The position numbers were made by a program, and so were the translations under genes. From positions 1 through 64,000 of the forward strand of contig NZ_FQZI01000002.1 in the NCBI RefSeq assembly GCF_900142035.1: a stretch of 64,000 nt of DNA, written 5' to 3'. Position 1 is the stretch's first letter. Each line of letters begins with the position of its first letter. This DNA is from Flavobacterium terrae (GTDB lineage: Bacteria; Bacteroidota; Bacteroidia; Flavobacteriales; Flavobacteriaceae). Shown here piece after piece: positions 52,757 through 61,860 of this stretch. The notes under the pieces are model-generated. The model worked only from the letters and a program-made list of their open reading frames with translations. It was not told where the DNA came from and did no database searches.

Positions 52757-52769
52757 GCTTGCATAGCAA
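52757..52769. promoter_or_regulatory. Inverted repeat upstream of -24 element
   Basis: CTTGC-ATA-GCAAG is a perfect 13-bp inverted repeat directly upstream of the sigma-54-like element. It could be an activator or repressor site. Position accurate to one or two bases. Confidence 0.4.
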
Positions 52770-52773
52770 GTTT

Positions 52774-52788
52774 TGGCACGCAAATTGA
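52774..52788 (+). promoter_or_regulatory. Sigma-54-like (-24/-12) promoter
   Basis: TTTTGGCACGCAAATTGAAT contains TGGCACG, four bases and TTGA, close to the RpoN consensus TGGCACG-N4-TTGC. The -12 C is A. A start near 52800 would give a 70-base leader to the gene at 52871. No TAnnTTTG box is clearer here. Confidence 0.55.
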
Positions 52789-52870
52789 ATATATCATTTC
52801 AACAAGATGTTTTTCTTGTTCGAGATAGCCGAAAATCGAAAGAGTAAGCAAACCATTAAATTATTGTATT

Positions 52871-53515
52871 ATGAAAAAGATTACACTTTTAGTGGCCAGC
52901 ATCTTCCTGGCGGGAAGTATGGCTCACGCGTCAGAAAACCATTTTTTTTCTGACAATAAAGGAAAAGGAAAAGGTCCTAAACATTATGTAGATTACAGAG
53001 ATGCTGAACCTATTTCATTTATAGAACGTGGTATTGAGTTTTTTGTATTCCCTAACGGTGAATTCGATTTTAACACAAGACCAGATGATGTTCAAGGAGG
53101 TGATTACTACTTTAAAGCAGCTGGTAAAAGAGGCTCAGTAGAAATTGCTAGTAGAAGACCAGTTAATTATGGAGTACGTATCGAACATGATAGTTTTGGA
53201 AGAGTAAGAAGAGTTGGAAACACATTTATCAACTACGATTACAATGATAGAGTAAGTCGAATTGGTACAGTTTACATGAGATACAACAGTTTTGCGCTAA
53301 CACAAATTGGTGGATTACGCATCATGTACAACAGAAAATGTCAAATCATTGATATGATGGGTAGTGTAAAAGGATACAGAGCTTCTGGTTATTACAATGA
53401 TAACTATGGTGGACCTCGAGGAAATTATCCTTCAGACCCTCGCAACAACGATGATGACTACTACTATTACAAAGCTGATGGTACAAAGTCAAAAATCGAA
53501 GACGATAAAAATTAA
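52871..53515 (+). CDS. Secreted basic/acidic protein of unknown function
   Basis: This 214-residue protein is not in a named family I recognise. A signal peptide (MKKITLLVASIFLAGSMAHA) is followed by a beta-rich region with repeated strand pairs around FGRVRRVGNTFINYDYNDRVSRIGTVYMRYNSFALTQIGGLRIMYN. An Asp/Tyr-rich tail with YNDNYGGPRGNYPSDPRNNDDDYYYYK follows. Similar proteins occur in Flavobacterium by memory. A short hairpin (AACAAG/CTTGTT) lies in its leader. The sigma-54-like promoter suggests conditional expression. Periplasmic or surface location is inferred. Confidence 0.8.
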   Translation: MKKITLLVASIFLAGSMAHASENHFFSDNKGKGKGPKHYVDYRDAEPISFIERGIEFFVFPNGEFDFNTRPDDVQGGDYYFKAAGKRGSVEIASRRPVNYGVRIEHDSFGRVRRVGNTFINYDYNDRVSRIGTVYMRYNSFALTQIGGLRIMYNRKCQIIDMMGSVKGYRASGYYNDNYGGPRGNYPSDPRNNDDDYYYYKADGTKSKIEDDKN

Positions 53516-53558
53516 AGAGTTTTAAAATAAATTTTGGTTAGGTTTGTTTGTTTATGTT

Positions 53559-53590
53559 AAACCTCGGAGTGCCATAACTCTGGGGTTTTT
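53559..53590 (+). terminator. Terminator after gene at 52871
   Basis: A 12-bp stem with two wobble pairs (AAACCTCGGAGT with ACTCTGGGGTTT) has loop GCCATA and is followed by T-run TTTTT. It lies 44 bases past the stop. Confidence 0.8.
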
Positions 53591-53597
53591 CTATTTT

Positions 53598-53689
53598 TAG
53601 GAGCTTTATCCTGCTATTCGCTATATCTTTTTGTAACACACTTCGACTTCGCTCAGTGCACAAAAAGGATACCGCTTCTATCAGGGCTA
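53598..53689 (-). repeat. Interspersed hairpin repeat element, copy 2
   Basis: Read on the minus strand: TAGCCCTGATAGAAGCGGTATCC, a hairpin with outer arms TTTTTGT/ACAAAAA, then GATATAGCGAATAGC and an end AGCTCCTA. The inner loop region on the plus strand, CACTTCGACTTCGCTCAGTG, matches the loop of copy 1 (CATTTCGCCTACGCTCAATG). The TAG at its end is the stop codon of the glycosyltransferase gene. Confidence 0.75.
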
Positions 53690-54964
53690 TTTTAAAAGTA
53701 ACGATAACTTTTGAGTAAGACTTTTACGAGAGTATTGTTGCAAACCAACTGGATAAACTTTTAATTCCTTTTGAAGGTATTTTTCAAAATGTGAAAGCAA
53801 AGTAGACTTCAATCTTTCCTTTTCTGAATAAGTAAAAAAGCTACCTGTATTCGTAGATACAATCAATTCTGCAAAATCAGAATCTTTAGGTCCTATTGCG
53901 ACAATAGGTCTTTCTGAAACCATATACTCAAACACTTTTCCTGGAATAATACTTTTAGTTTCTTCAGAATCTATTTCAACCAATAATAAAGCTTGTGATT
54001 TTCTTTGATGTTGAATAGCTTCAGCATGAGAAACATATCCCAAATTATTGAGATGTGATTTTAATCCAAGACGCTCAATAGTATCCAGTATTTCCTGACT
54101 CACCTTCCCTATCAGTTTTAATTCAAATTTTTGAGCAAATTCATCATTTTCACGAATCAGTTCACTCAATACTTCCCATAAAATTTTAGGATTTCTATCC
54201 GATAAAAAAGAACCTATATGAGCCAATGTGAATTTTTCATCTAATGATTTAGTAACAACTTTTTCTACATCATAACCATTAGTAATGACTTCAATAGGTT
54301 TGGTAGTTAGCTTCTCAAATTCAGCTTTAGTCGTTTTACTAGTTACAATAATAGTATCCGCATTATTTAAAACTTTACTTTCTAAAGCTTTGTGTTTTTT
54401 ATCGGCATAACTTGATAATTTCAATGCAGAATGGTAGCCAATGGTTGTCCAAGGGTCTCTAAAATCTGCCAACCAGTTTACTTTCAGTTCTTCCTTGAGT
54501 TGAAGTCCTATTAAATGTAAACTATGAGGTGGACCAGAAGTGATAATAGTATCAATATTGTGCTCTTTAATATATTCTTTCAAAAATTTTACAGAAGGTT
54601 TAACCCACAGAACCCTTGCATCAGGAATAAATAAATTTCCTCGAACCCAGAGCATGGCTTTTTGTGAAAAAGTTTGCTTTTTTTGGTTAGGAATAATTCC
54701 TGAACTAATCCCTTTGGTATTCTTTTTTGAAAAAACCGAAGCTAAACCGTAAGGTTCAACTATTTTATTCTTAAGTATTATTGCTTTTTTTGAAACTTCT
54801 TCTACTAAACCTTCATCGACAATTGGATAGGTGGGATTTTCAGGTATATACACAACAGGTTGGATATCAAAATCCGGTAAATACTTCACAAACTTTAACC
54901 ATCGTTGTACGCCTGGTCCTCCTGCAGGTGGCCAATAATACGTTATGATAAGCACTTTTTTCAT
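53687..54964 (-). CDS. Glycosyltransferase, GT4-like
   Basis: This 425-residue cytosolic glycosyltransferase has the GT-B fold. The N-terminal domain starts MKKVLIITYYWPPAGGPGVQR, with GPPHSLHLIGLQLK and ADFRDPWTT; the C-terminal domain has AHIGSFLSDRNPKILWEVL and the donor-site region GKVFEYMVSERPIVAIG. The acceptor is unknown, probably a surface glycan. The stop codon lies in the terminal TAG of the hairpin repeat. Its start overlaps the end of crcB by four bases. Confidence 0.9.
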   Translation of the reverse strand: MKKVLIITYYWPPAGGPGVQRWLKFVKYLPDFDIQPVVYIPENPTYPIVDEGLVEEVSKKAIILKNKIVEPYGLASVFSKKNTKGISSGIIPNQKKQTFSQKAMLWVRGNLFIPDARVLWVKPSVKFLKEYIKEHNIDTIITSGPPHSLHLIGLQLKEELKVNWLADFRDPWTTIGYHSALKLSSYADKKHKALESKVLNNADTIIVTSKTTKAEFEKLTTKPIEVITNGYDVEKVVTKSLDEKFTLAHIGSFLSDRNPKILWEVLSELIRENDEFAQKFELKLIGKVSQEILDTIERLGLKSHLNNLGYVSHAEAIQHQRKSQALLLVEIDSEETKSIIPGKVFEYMVSERPIVAIGPKDSDFAELIVSTNTGSFFTYSEKERLKSTLLSHFEKYLQKELKVYPVGLQQYSRKSLTQKLSLLLK

Positions 54965-55326
54965 AAAGCTTTAGCTAAATTAAGTCCAACCCAAGTTGCC
55001 ATTACTCCCAAAATAATGCTTAAAGTCATATACAATACAGCAGTAAACATCTGATTGTTTTGCATTAACTGAATATTTTCTAAAGAGAAAGTAGAAAACG
55101 TTGTATAACCTCCGCAAAAACCAGTTATCAGGAAAAGTTTTAAGTCCTGAGATAATAGATTCTGTTTTTCGAAATAACCAAAAAACAAACCTATTAATAA
55201 ACATCCAACAATATTAGTTACGAACGTAGCATAAGGGAAAGGATTAGCTTTTATTATAATAGAAGTTAGGTAGCGTAAAACGCTACCTAAGGCTCCTCCT
55301 AATGCTATGTATAAAATTGTTTTCAA
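54961..55326 (-). CDS. crcB: CrcB/Fluc fluoride channel
   Basis: This 121-residue membrane protein with four helices forms a dual-topology dimer that exports fluoride. GGALGSVLRYLTS, the GFCGGYTTFSTFS signature with its pore Phe/Thr residues, and an Asn in TFVTNIVGCLLIG are present. It is sandwiched between the YfhO gene (stop directly before) and the glycosyltransferase gene (four-base overlap). I see no fluoride riboswitch upstream. Confidence 0.95.
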   Translation of the reverse strand: MKTILYIALGGALGSVLRYLTSIIIKANPFPYATFVTNIVGCLLIGLFFGYFEKQNLLSQDLKLFLITGFCGGYTTFSTFSLENIQLMQNNQMFTAVLYMTLSIILGVMATWVGLNLAKAL

Positions 55327-57747
55327 TTACTCTTTGTTAGTAATCTTTTTTCTTTCAGTATAAATTCCAAAACCAAGTAATCCCAAAATTCCAATGAAAC
55401 TGAATAATGAAATCATACTACCTGTTTTCACCACTTGTGGTTCAAACTTGAATTCGATAGTATGCTTTCCAGCCGGAACAGGCAATCCTCTTAAGGCATA
55501 GTCTACTCGGTAATGTTCCGTAAGTTTACCGTCGATGTAGGCATTCCATCCATTTTTATAATACATCTCAGAAAAGACTGCAAAACCATTATTAGGATTG
55601 TTTGACGTATATTTTAAGTCATTTGATTTGTATGAATCTAACTTAATAATTGCTGTTGTATCTTTCACAAATTGTTTAGTTGCAATCTTAAATTCATTAG
55701 TGTTTACAAAAGCGACGTTTTTTGAATCAAATTTTGTTAATGCTTTCATTTCAGCATCAGCAGAATTTACTTCTTTTATCTCTTTTACAAACCATGCATT
55801 ACCGTTGGTTCCAGTGCTCTTAATTGTGATTTGCTCTCCTTTTTCATTGGTTTGAATAAGGTACTTAACATTTAACATATTAAGCACTTCCAAATTATTT
55901 TTCACGATTTGGTAATCAAACAATTCTTGCATTCTGCGAGGTTTAGCTGCATGATATCCACCAATAGACTTATGAAAATAGGAAGCTCTTGGATCGCTCA
56001 TGGCATTTTGTGATACTTCAAAAACTCTGTAGTGTGATTGATCCTTCAAAATAGCCTCATCAAAAGGAGCTTCTACAAATGGCTCATCAACTTCATGCGA
56101 AGAAACAAAACTAGATGTATTTAAATAATTTTTATCAATGAAAAATAAATCGGCAACCATTAAAACTCCAACAAAAATTATGGCTACTCTTTCCGAAATT
56201 TTATTTTTTATAGAAAACCATAAAACTCCAAAAGCGACAATTATAAAAAAGCTAGATCGCAATAAATCTGCTGAGAACATAGATTTCCTATCTACTTTTA
56301 AAGCATCAACAAATTCAGGTCCATATGATTGCATGAAATAAGCATCACTTCCTCCTGCGAAACTAAAACTTCCTTTAAAAAGAAATAAAACAATTAAAAT
56401 TCCAACACTTACAGCTCCTGATTTCCATAAATGCGTCCATTTCTCTTTTTCATCTAATTTAAAGAATGTCTGTAATCCCATAATAGCTAAAACAGGTATA
56501 CATATTTCTAATACAACTTGGATAGATGAAACTGCTCTAAACTTATTGTACATTGGTACATAATTGATAAAAAAATCTGTCAATAAAGGGAAATTTTTAC
56601 CCCATGATAGAAACAACGAAACTAAAGCTCCTGCCAGAAAAGCATATTTTATCTTTCTGTTATCAGCAAATAAAGCGAGAACTGCTAAAAAGAATACAAT
56701 TGCTCCAATATAAGCAGGCGCAGCAACAATAGGTTGGTCACCCCAATATGTTGGTAATCCTTTTACAATTTCTTTAGCTTGATCTTCAGGAACATTTTGT
56801 GCAACTACATACTTATACATTTCAGAGTTTGTTCCAACATTTTCACTGTTTGAACCACCAAAAATTCTAGGCGAAATCAAATTGAAACTTTCTAATATCC
56901 CGTAACTATATTCTGTAATATAATCATAAGTCATCGAAGTAGCCTCAGTTTTCTTAGATCCATCTGCGTTAAAAGTAAGTTCACTTTTCCCTCTTGTACT
57001 TTCTTTTGCATATTCAGATGTAGCCATTATATTAGTTGCATTGGCACCAATAGCTAAAATACCAGCAACTACAAATACAGCTGCCGATTTCCATAGATGA
57101 TCAAAATCTTTTGCTTTTAGAGCCTTAACTTTATAATAAACCGTTATGACAAGTAATAGTATCAACAAATAATACGTCATCTGGAAGTGATTCGCATTAA
57201 TCTCTAAAGCTGCTGCTAAAAGCGTAAGCAATCCTCCAGCTAAATATCTTTTTTGATAAACCAATAAGACACCTGCTATAACCATTGGCATATAAGCAAT
57301 AGCATGTGCTTTTGCATTATGTCCTACACCTAATATTATGATTAAATAAGTCGAAAAACCAAAGGCTAAAGCTCCAAAAAAAGCTTTCAATGGTTTAATT
57401 CTAAGCACTAACAGTAAAACATAGAATCCAACAAAATATAAAAACAAATAATCTGCTGGACGCGGTAAAAAACGAATTAATCCATCTAACGTTTTAATGT
57501 AATTGTGCGGATAATTTGCACCCAACTGATAAGTAGGCATCCCACCAAAAGCGCTATTTGTCCAATAGGGTTCTGCATTATACTCTGCTCTAAAATCATT
57601 TTGTTCTTTTGCCATTGCAGTATACTGAACAATGTCTGATTGAAGAATTTTTTTTCCTTGTAAAACAGGGTAAAAATAAATAAGAGAAATCAACACAAAG
57701 CCCAATACAGCCAGTGCATGCGGATAAAAACGTTTTAGTTTATTCAT
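55327..57747 (-). CDS. YfhO family multi-pass membrane protein
   Basis: This 806-residue inner membrane protein has about 13 predicted helices and a large C-terminal extracytoplasmic part. It begins with RFYPHALAVLGFVLISLIYFYPVLQGK and LQSDIVQYTAMAKEQNDFR, the GT-C-like first loop with the acidic Asp expected of YfhO/GT-C glycosyltransferases. A late ISLFSFIGILGLLGFGIY helix closes it. Family members glycosylate surface polymers with lipid-linked sugar. The adjacent GT4-like gene fits an envelope glycan role; this is inference. Confidence 0.9.
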   Translation of the reverse strand: MNKLKRFYPHALAVLGFVLISLIYFYPVLQGKKILQSDIVQYTAMAKEQNDFRAEYNAEPYWTNSAFGGMPTYQLGANYPHNYIKTLDGLIRFLPRPADYLFLYFVGFYVLLLVLRIKPLKAFFGALAFGFSTYLIIILGVGHNAKAHAIAYMPMVIAGVLLVYQKRYLAGGLLTLLAAALEINANHFQMTYYLLILLLVITVYYKVKALKAKDFDHLWKSAAVFVVAGILAIGANATNIMATSEYAKESTRGKSELTFNADGSKKTEATSMTYDYITEYSYGILESFNLISPRIFGGSNSENVGTNSEMYKYVVAQNVPEDQAKEIVKGLPTYWGDQPIVAAPAYIGAIVFFLAVLALFADNRKIKYAFLAGALVSLFLSWGKNFPLLTDFFINYVPMYNKFRAVSSIQVVLEICIPVLAIMGLQTFFKLDEKEKWTHLWKSGAVSVGILIVLFLFKGSFSFAGGSDAYFMQSYGPEFVDALKVDRKSMFSADLLRSSFFIIVAFGVLWFSIKNKISERVAIIFVGVLMVADLFFIDKNYLNTSSFVSSHEVDEPFVEAPFDEAILKDQSHYRVFEVSQNAMSDPRASYFHKSIGGYHAAKPRRMQELFDYQIVKNNLEVLNMLNVKYLIQTNEKGEQITIKSTGTNGNAWFVKEIKEVNSADAEMKALTKFDSKNVAFVNTNEFKIATKQFVKDTTAIIKLDSYKSNDLKYTSNNPNNGFAVFSEMYYKNGWNAYIDGKLTEHYRVDYALRGLPVPAGKHTIEFKFEPQVVKTGSMISLFSFIGILGLLGFGIYTERKKITNKE

Positions 57748-57862
57748 AAAAATTCTGGTTGAATCAAATAAGGCGTGAAGATACTAATTTTTTAGTATCT
57801 AGTCTTAATTTTCAATCTCTGCTTCACTAAAACTAGCTTTGACTTTTAATTAAAGAAGAGTA

Positions 57863-58138
57863 TTAATCATTTACTTCCTCGTAATCAACATATTCACCAA
57901 CTTGTTTTGTAGGTTTTTTAAAATCGCGTTGCGTTTTTTCTTGATTAAAAGTATCGTTAGTCGTTGATTGATTGAAATTTCCTTGCTGATACTGACGATT
58001 AAAGCTTTCTTGAGCTTTATTCATCATTGATTTCATTAAAATTGGCATAAAAATACGAGCCAAAATTTTAACTAAATAATAGAATCCTATGATATAGATT
58101 ATGGTTTTAATTAAACCAGGTACAGAAGCCTCTTGCAT
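57863..58138 (-). CDS. DUF4834 family small membrane protein
   Basis: This 91-residue protein has one membrane helix (about 8-26) and a polar C-terminus with repeated Gln/Asn (SFNRQYQQGNFNQSTTNDTFNQ) and a final KQVGEYVDYEEVND. That ending is typical of DUF4834. The start at 58138 (MQEASVPGLIKT) is chosen over 58216 because the longer form would add an unlikely KKQISQLCLFLKK leader. Function unknown. Divergent from the transporter-like gene. Confidence 0.8.
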   Translation of the reverse strand: MQEASVPGLIKTIIYIIGFYYLVKILARIFMPILMKSMMNKAQESFNRQYQQGNFNQSTTNDTFNQEKTQRDFKKPTKQVGEYVDYEEVND

Positions 58139-58203
58139 TGTATTTTTTTTCAAAAATAAGCATAATTGACTTATCTGTTTCTTAAAATAATAATAAAATA
58201 TAC

Positions 58204-58211
58204 TACATTTG
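58204..58211 (+). promoter_or_regulatory. -7 box before gene at 58234
   Basis: TACATTTG lies 22 bases before the start codon and matches TAnnTTTG. No clear -33 TTG. Confidence 0.4.
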
Positions 58212-58233
58212 GTCAAACCAAACCTTAAAACCT

Positions 58234-59328
58234 ATGAAAGTATTACATTCATTTATTTTAATAAGCTTTTTAAGTATTTCGTCATCATTATACTCTCAAT
58301 TTACAGATCAAGTTAATTCAAACAGACCAGGTAAATCTGCAGGTGCATTTGCTGTTGGTAAAAAAGTATTACAAATAGAATCTGGAGTATATTACATTAA
58401 GGAATCGCACAGTTTGCTAGATTATGATGCTAAAGGTTTTGGTCTTGATCTTACGGCTAGATATGGTGTTTGGAAAGAGCAGTTTGAAGTTACTCTCGAT
58501 GCTCAATTTCAAATGGATAAATACTCTAGTCTTTTTGTAGATAAAAATAGAAGCGGATTAAGAAATACCACTCTTGGAGCAAAATACTTATTTTATGATC
58601 CTTTCAAAAAAGGAGAAGAAAAACCAAATATTTATAGCTGGAAAGCCAATCACCGCTTTAGATGGAAACAATTAATACCTGCAATATCTGGATATGTTGG
58701 AGCTAATTATACCATGGAAAATGATTACAGTATTCCTGGCGAAGCAATTTTAAGTCCAAAAGTAATGGCAATTGCACAAAATAGATTTGGTAGCAGATGG
58801 GTTTTAGTTACTAACTTAATTGCTGATAAAATAGGTTCAGAAGCACAAAACTTTGGTTACATACTAACACTAACTTGTGGAGTTGATGATAGATGGTCTG
58901 CATTTCTAGAAAACAGAGGTGTTAAAGGTGATTATTATTCTGATGGTTTTTTTGCAGTTGGAGCCACGCATTTACTAAAAGATAATTTACAAATAGACAT
59001 TAATATTGCTAAAAACATAAAATACACACCTTCTATATTTTATGGAGGTATAGGTTTCTCTTGGAGATTCGACAAAAAACACAAAGACATTAAAATTAAG
59101 GACGGTAAAGAGGTTAAAGAAGGTGGAGATGAAAAAGATGGCGAAGGCGGCGGAGGAAAGAGCAACATCAAAACACCAGAAGAATTAGAAAAAGCGGCTA
59201 AAAAAGCTGAAAGAAAAAAACGTCGAAATAAAGATAATGATGTTGAACCTTCAAACGACGACACAGAACAAGAAACTAAAGAAGAGCCTAAAAGAAAAAG
59301 ATTAGACGAACTAGAAGAAACGCCATAA
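58234..59328 (+). CDS. Outer membrane transporter-like beta-barrel with charged tail
   Basis: This 364-residue protein has a signal peptide (ending SSSLYSQ) and a beta-barrel region of about 250 residues typical of the phenol-degradation/MetA-like OM family (TDQVNSNRPGKSAGAFAVGKKVLQIESGVYY, LDLTARYGVWKEQFEVTLDAQF). A highly charged, disordered tail of about 90 residues follows (DIKIKDGKEVKEGGDEKDGEGGGG, then KKAERKKRRNKDNDVEPSNDD). The barrel would be in the outer membrane. The tail is unusual for the class. It is followed six bases later by the GNAT-like gene. Substrate unknown. Confidence 0.83.
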   Translation: MKVLHSFILISFLSISSSLYSQFTDQVNSNRPGKSAGAFAVGKKVLQIESGVYYIKESHSLLDYDAKGFGLDLTARYGVWKEQFEVTLDAQFQMDKYSSLFVDKNRSGLRNTTLGAKYLFYDPFKKGEEKPNIYSWKANHRFRWKQLIPAISGYVGANYTMENDYSIPGEAILSPKVMAIAQNRFGSRWVLVTNLIADKIGSEAQNFGYILTLTCGVDDRWSAFLENRGVKGDYYSDGFFAVGATHLLKDNLQIDINIAKNIKYTPSIFYGGIGFSWRFDKKHKDIKIKDGKEVKEGGDEKDGEGGGGKSNIKTPEELEKAAKKAERKKRRNKDNDVEPSNDDTEQETKEEPKRKRLDELEETP

Positions 59329-59334
59329 TTTTTT

Positions 59335-60453
59335 ATGATTACTATTAAACAAATACATACCAAAAAAGAAATAACAGAATTTGTAAAATTTCCATTTAAA
59401 TTATTTAAAGGAAACCCCTACTGGATTCCACCAATTATTACAGAAGAAGTTGAAACTTTTAATAAAGATAAAAATCCAGCCTTAAAAACTGCTCAAGTAG
59501 AATTATATCTAGCATACAAAAACAATGAAATTGTGGGTCGTGTCGCTGCAATTATAAATTGGGATGAAGTTAATTCACAGCAAAAAAAGAAAGTCCGTTT
59601 TGGGTGGTTTGATACAATCGATGATATTGAAGTTACTAAAACTTTATTAGCTAAAGTTTATGAATTAGGCAAAAAATATGGTATGGAAATAGCCGAAGGT
59701 CCAATTGGCTTTACCAATCTAGACAAAGTTGGAGTTCTTACAGAAGGATTTGATCAATTAGGTACCATGGTGTCTTGGTATAGTCCTCCTTATTATAAAG
59801 AACATTTTGAAAAATTAGGAATGACTATCGAAAAAGAATATTTCGAAAGCTATTTCAGCATGGAATCTATAAATCCTGCACCATTTCAACGTGCTAGTCA
59901 AATGATCAAGGATCGTTATGGAGTAAGAGTTTTAAATTTTACAAAATCAAAAGATGTAATGCCATATGTAGATCAAATGTTTGATTTGTTTAACGAAAGT
60001 TATGCTGCATTACAAACATTTGTTCCTATAAACAACGAAATGCGAGATTATTTCAAAAAGAAATACATCAGCTTTATCAACCCAGAATACATTAAGTTCT
60101 TCTTAGACAAAAACGACAAAATGATTGGTTTTACCATCGTTATGCCTTCTTTTGAAAGAGCAATGCAAAAAGCAAATGGCAAACTATTTCCTTTTGGCTT
60201 TTATCACTTACTAAAAGCAAAAAAAGAGTCAGAAGAAGTTGTTTTTTATCTGATAGGAATAAGTCCAGAATATCAAAACAAAGGAATTACAGCTATTATT
60301 TTTGACGAATATTATAAAGTATTTAAAGAAAAGAAGATCAAGAAATTCATAAGAACACAAGAACTTGAAGAAAATCATGCCATGCATAACTTGTGGAAAA
60401 ATTTTGATCCAACAATTCACAAAAGAAGAAGAACTTATAAAAAAGATTTATAA
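59335..60453 (+). CDS. GNAT-like protein of unknown substrate
   Basis: This 372-residue cytosolic protein has two acyltransferase-like halves. The first begins ITIKQIHTKKEITEFVKFPFKLFKGNPYWIPP and contains YLAYKNNEIVGRVAAIINW; the second has KMIGFTIVMPSFERA and FYLIGISPEYQNKGITAIIFDEYYKVFKEKKIKKFIRTQELEENHAM, which resembles the acetyl-CoA loop of GNATs. The conserved family is known from Bacteroidota, sometimes under unrelated names. The acceptor is not known. It is six bases after the OM gene, a likely operon. Confidence 0.85.
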   Translation: MITIKQIHTKKEITEFVKFPFKLFKGNPYWIPPIITEEVETFNKDKNPALKTAQVELYLAYKNNEIVGRVAAIINWDEVNSQQKKKVRFGWFDTIDDIEVTKTLLAKVYELGKKYGMEIAEGPIGFTNLDKVGVLTEGFDQLGTMVSWYSPPYYKEHFEKLGMTIEKEYFESYFSMESINPAPFQRASQMIKDRYGVRVLNFTKSKDVMPYVDQMFDLFNESYAALQTFVPINNEMRDYFKKKYISFINPEYIKFFLDKNDKMIGFTIVMPSFERAMQKANGKLFPFGFYHLLKAKKESEEVVFYLIGISPEYQNKGITAIIFDEYYKVFKEKKIKKFIRTQELEENHAMHNLWKNFDPTIHKRRRTYKKDL

Positions 60454-60493
60454 AAGTAAAAAGCCCAATCTTACGATTGGGCTTTTTACTTTT
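60452..60493. terminator. Long perfect bidirectional terminator
   Basis: Two 19-base arms (60452-60470 and 60475-60493) are fully complementary around the loop TTAC, with core AAAAAGCCCAATC/GATTGGGCTTTTT. It separates two convergent genes and overlaps the GNAT-like stop codon. Confidence 0.9.
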
Positions 60494-60510
60494 ATTTCAA
60501 CTTAACGTAA

Positions 60511-61770
60511 TTAAGAAACATTTTCAACATTAGCTTCTGCTAAAGCTTTGTATGTACCATTAGTTAATTTCTCACGAATTGCCTCAAATGCAGATAAAGT
60601 ATCATCGATATCTTTTTGAGTGTGTGAAGCCGTAGGAATCATTCTTAATAAAATAATACCTTTAGGAATTACTGGATACACAACAATAGAAAGGAAAATT
60701 CCGTAGTTTTCACGTAAATCATTTACCATCACCATCGCCTCAGGAATAGAACCCTCTAAGTATACTGGAGTAATACAAGTATTAGTATCTCCAATATTAA
60801 ATCCTCTTTGTTTTAATCCATTTTGTAATGAATTTACATTAACCCAAAGTTTATCTTTAATTTCAGAAGACTTACGTAGTAACTCCAAACGTTTCAAAGA
60901 ACCAATTGTTTGAATCATTGGTAATGCTTTAGCAAACATTTGTGAACGTAAGTTATATTTTAAATAATCAATTACATCTTGATCAGCAGCAACGAAAGCT
61001 CCAATATTTGCCATCGATTTAGCAAATGTAGAAAAATACACATCAATACCGTCCTGACATCCTTGCTCCTCACCTGCTCCAGCACCAGTTTTACCTAAAG
61101 TTCCAAAACCATGTGCATCATCAACTAATAAACGGAAATTGTATTTCTTTTTCATTTCTACAATTTCTTTCAACTTACCTTGTTGACCACGCATACCAAA
61201 AACACCTTCGGTAATAAATAAAATTCCTCCTCCAGTTTCTTGAGCCATTTTAGTAGCTCTCTGAAGGTTTTTCTCCATACTTTCTAAATCGTTGTGTTTG
61301 TATGTAAAACGTTTACCCATGTGCAAACGAACTCCGTCGATAATACACGCATGAGAGTCAACATCATAAACTATAATATCATTTTTAGTAACCAAAGCAT
61401 CTATGATAGAAACCATTCCTTGGTAACCAAAATTTAATAAATAAGCAGCTGGTTTCATTACAAATTCAGCAAGCTCTTTTTCTAATTGTTCGTGGTAAAT
61501 TGTATGACCAGACATCATACGTGCTCCCATTGGGTAAGCAGCACCAAATTGAATTGCAGCATCAGTATCTGCTTTTCTTACTTCTGGGTGGTTTGCTAAA
61601 CCTAAATAATCATTAATTGACCAATTTAAAATTTCTTTACCGTGAAACTTCATTCTTGGACCTAAATCACCTTCTAATTTAGGAAAAACATAATATCCTT
61701 CTGCCTGCGAAGCCCATTTACCAAGTGGTCCTTTATTGTTTTGTATTCTTTCAAATAAATCTTTAACCAT
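60511..61770 (-). CDS. PLP-dependent alpha-oxoamine synthase
   Basis: This 419-residue cytosolic enzyme of the alpha-oxoamine synthase family condenses an amino acid with an acyl-CoA. DDAHGFGTLG (Asp217, His220) and the Schiff-base Lys251 in FSTFAKSMANIGAF are intact, and SHACIIDGVRLH, ITEGVFGMRGQQGKL and SINDYLGLANHPEVR fit. In Flavobacterium this form is often called 8-amino-7-oxononanoate synthase or KBL, but an isolated copy away from bio genes fits serine or cysteate acyltransferase for sphingolipid or sulfonolipid synthesis. The amino acid substrate is uncertain. Confidence 0.88.
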   Translation of the reverse strand: MVKDLFERIQNNKGPLGKWASQAEGYYVFPKLEGDLGPRMKFHGKEILNWSINDYLGLANHPEVRKADTDAAIQFGAAYPMGARMMSGHTIYHEQLEKELAEFVMKPAAYLLNFGYQGMVSIIDALVTKNDIIVYDVDSHACIIDGVRLHMGKRFTYKHNDLESMEKNLQRATKMAQETGGGILFITEGVFGMRGQQGKLKEIVEMKKKYNFRLLVDDAHGFGTLGKTGAGAGEEQGCQDGIDVYFSTFAKSMANIGAFVAADQDVIDYLKYNLRSQMFAKALPMIQTIGSLKRLELLRKSSEIKDKLWVNVNSLQNGLKQRGFNIGDTNTCITPVYLEGSIPEAMVMVNDLRENYGIFLSIVVYPVIPKGIILLRMIPTASHTQKDIDDTLSAFEAIREKLTNGTYKALAEANVENVS

Positions 61771-61860
61771 AATTCAAAAATGTAAATTTTTACGATTTTA
61801 TAATCGGCTCAAAAGTAACTATTTCTGCGGTATTTTAATATTCAAATTTACAATTATTTT

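Noticed and set aside
55327-55400. Fluoride riboswitch for crcB
   Set aside because: crcB starts directly at the YfhO stop with no leader, and no pseudoknot-like element is seen upstream.
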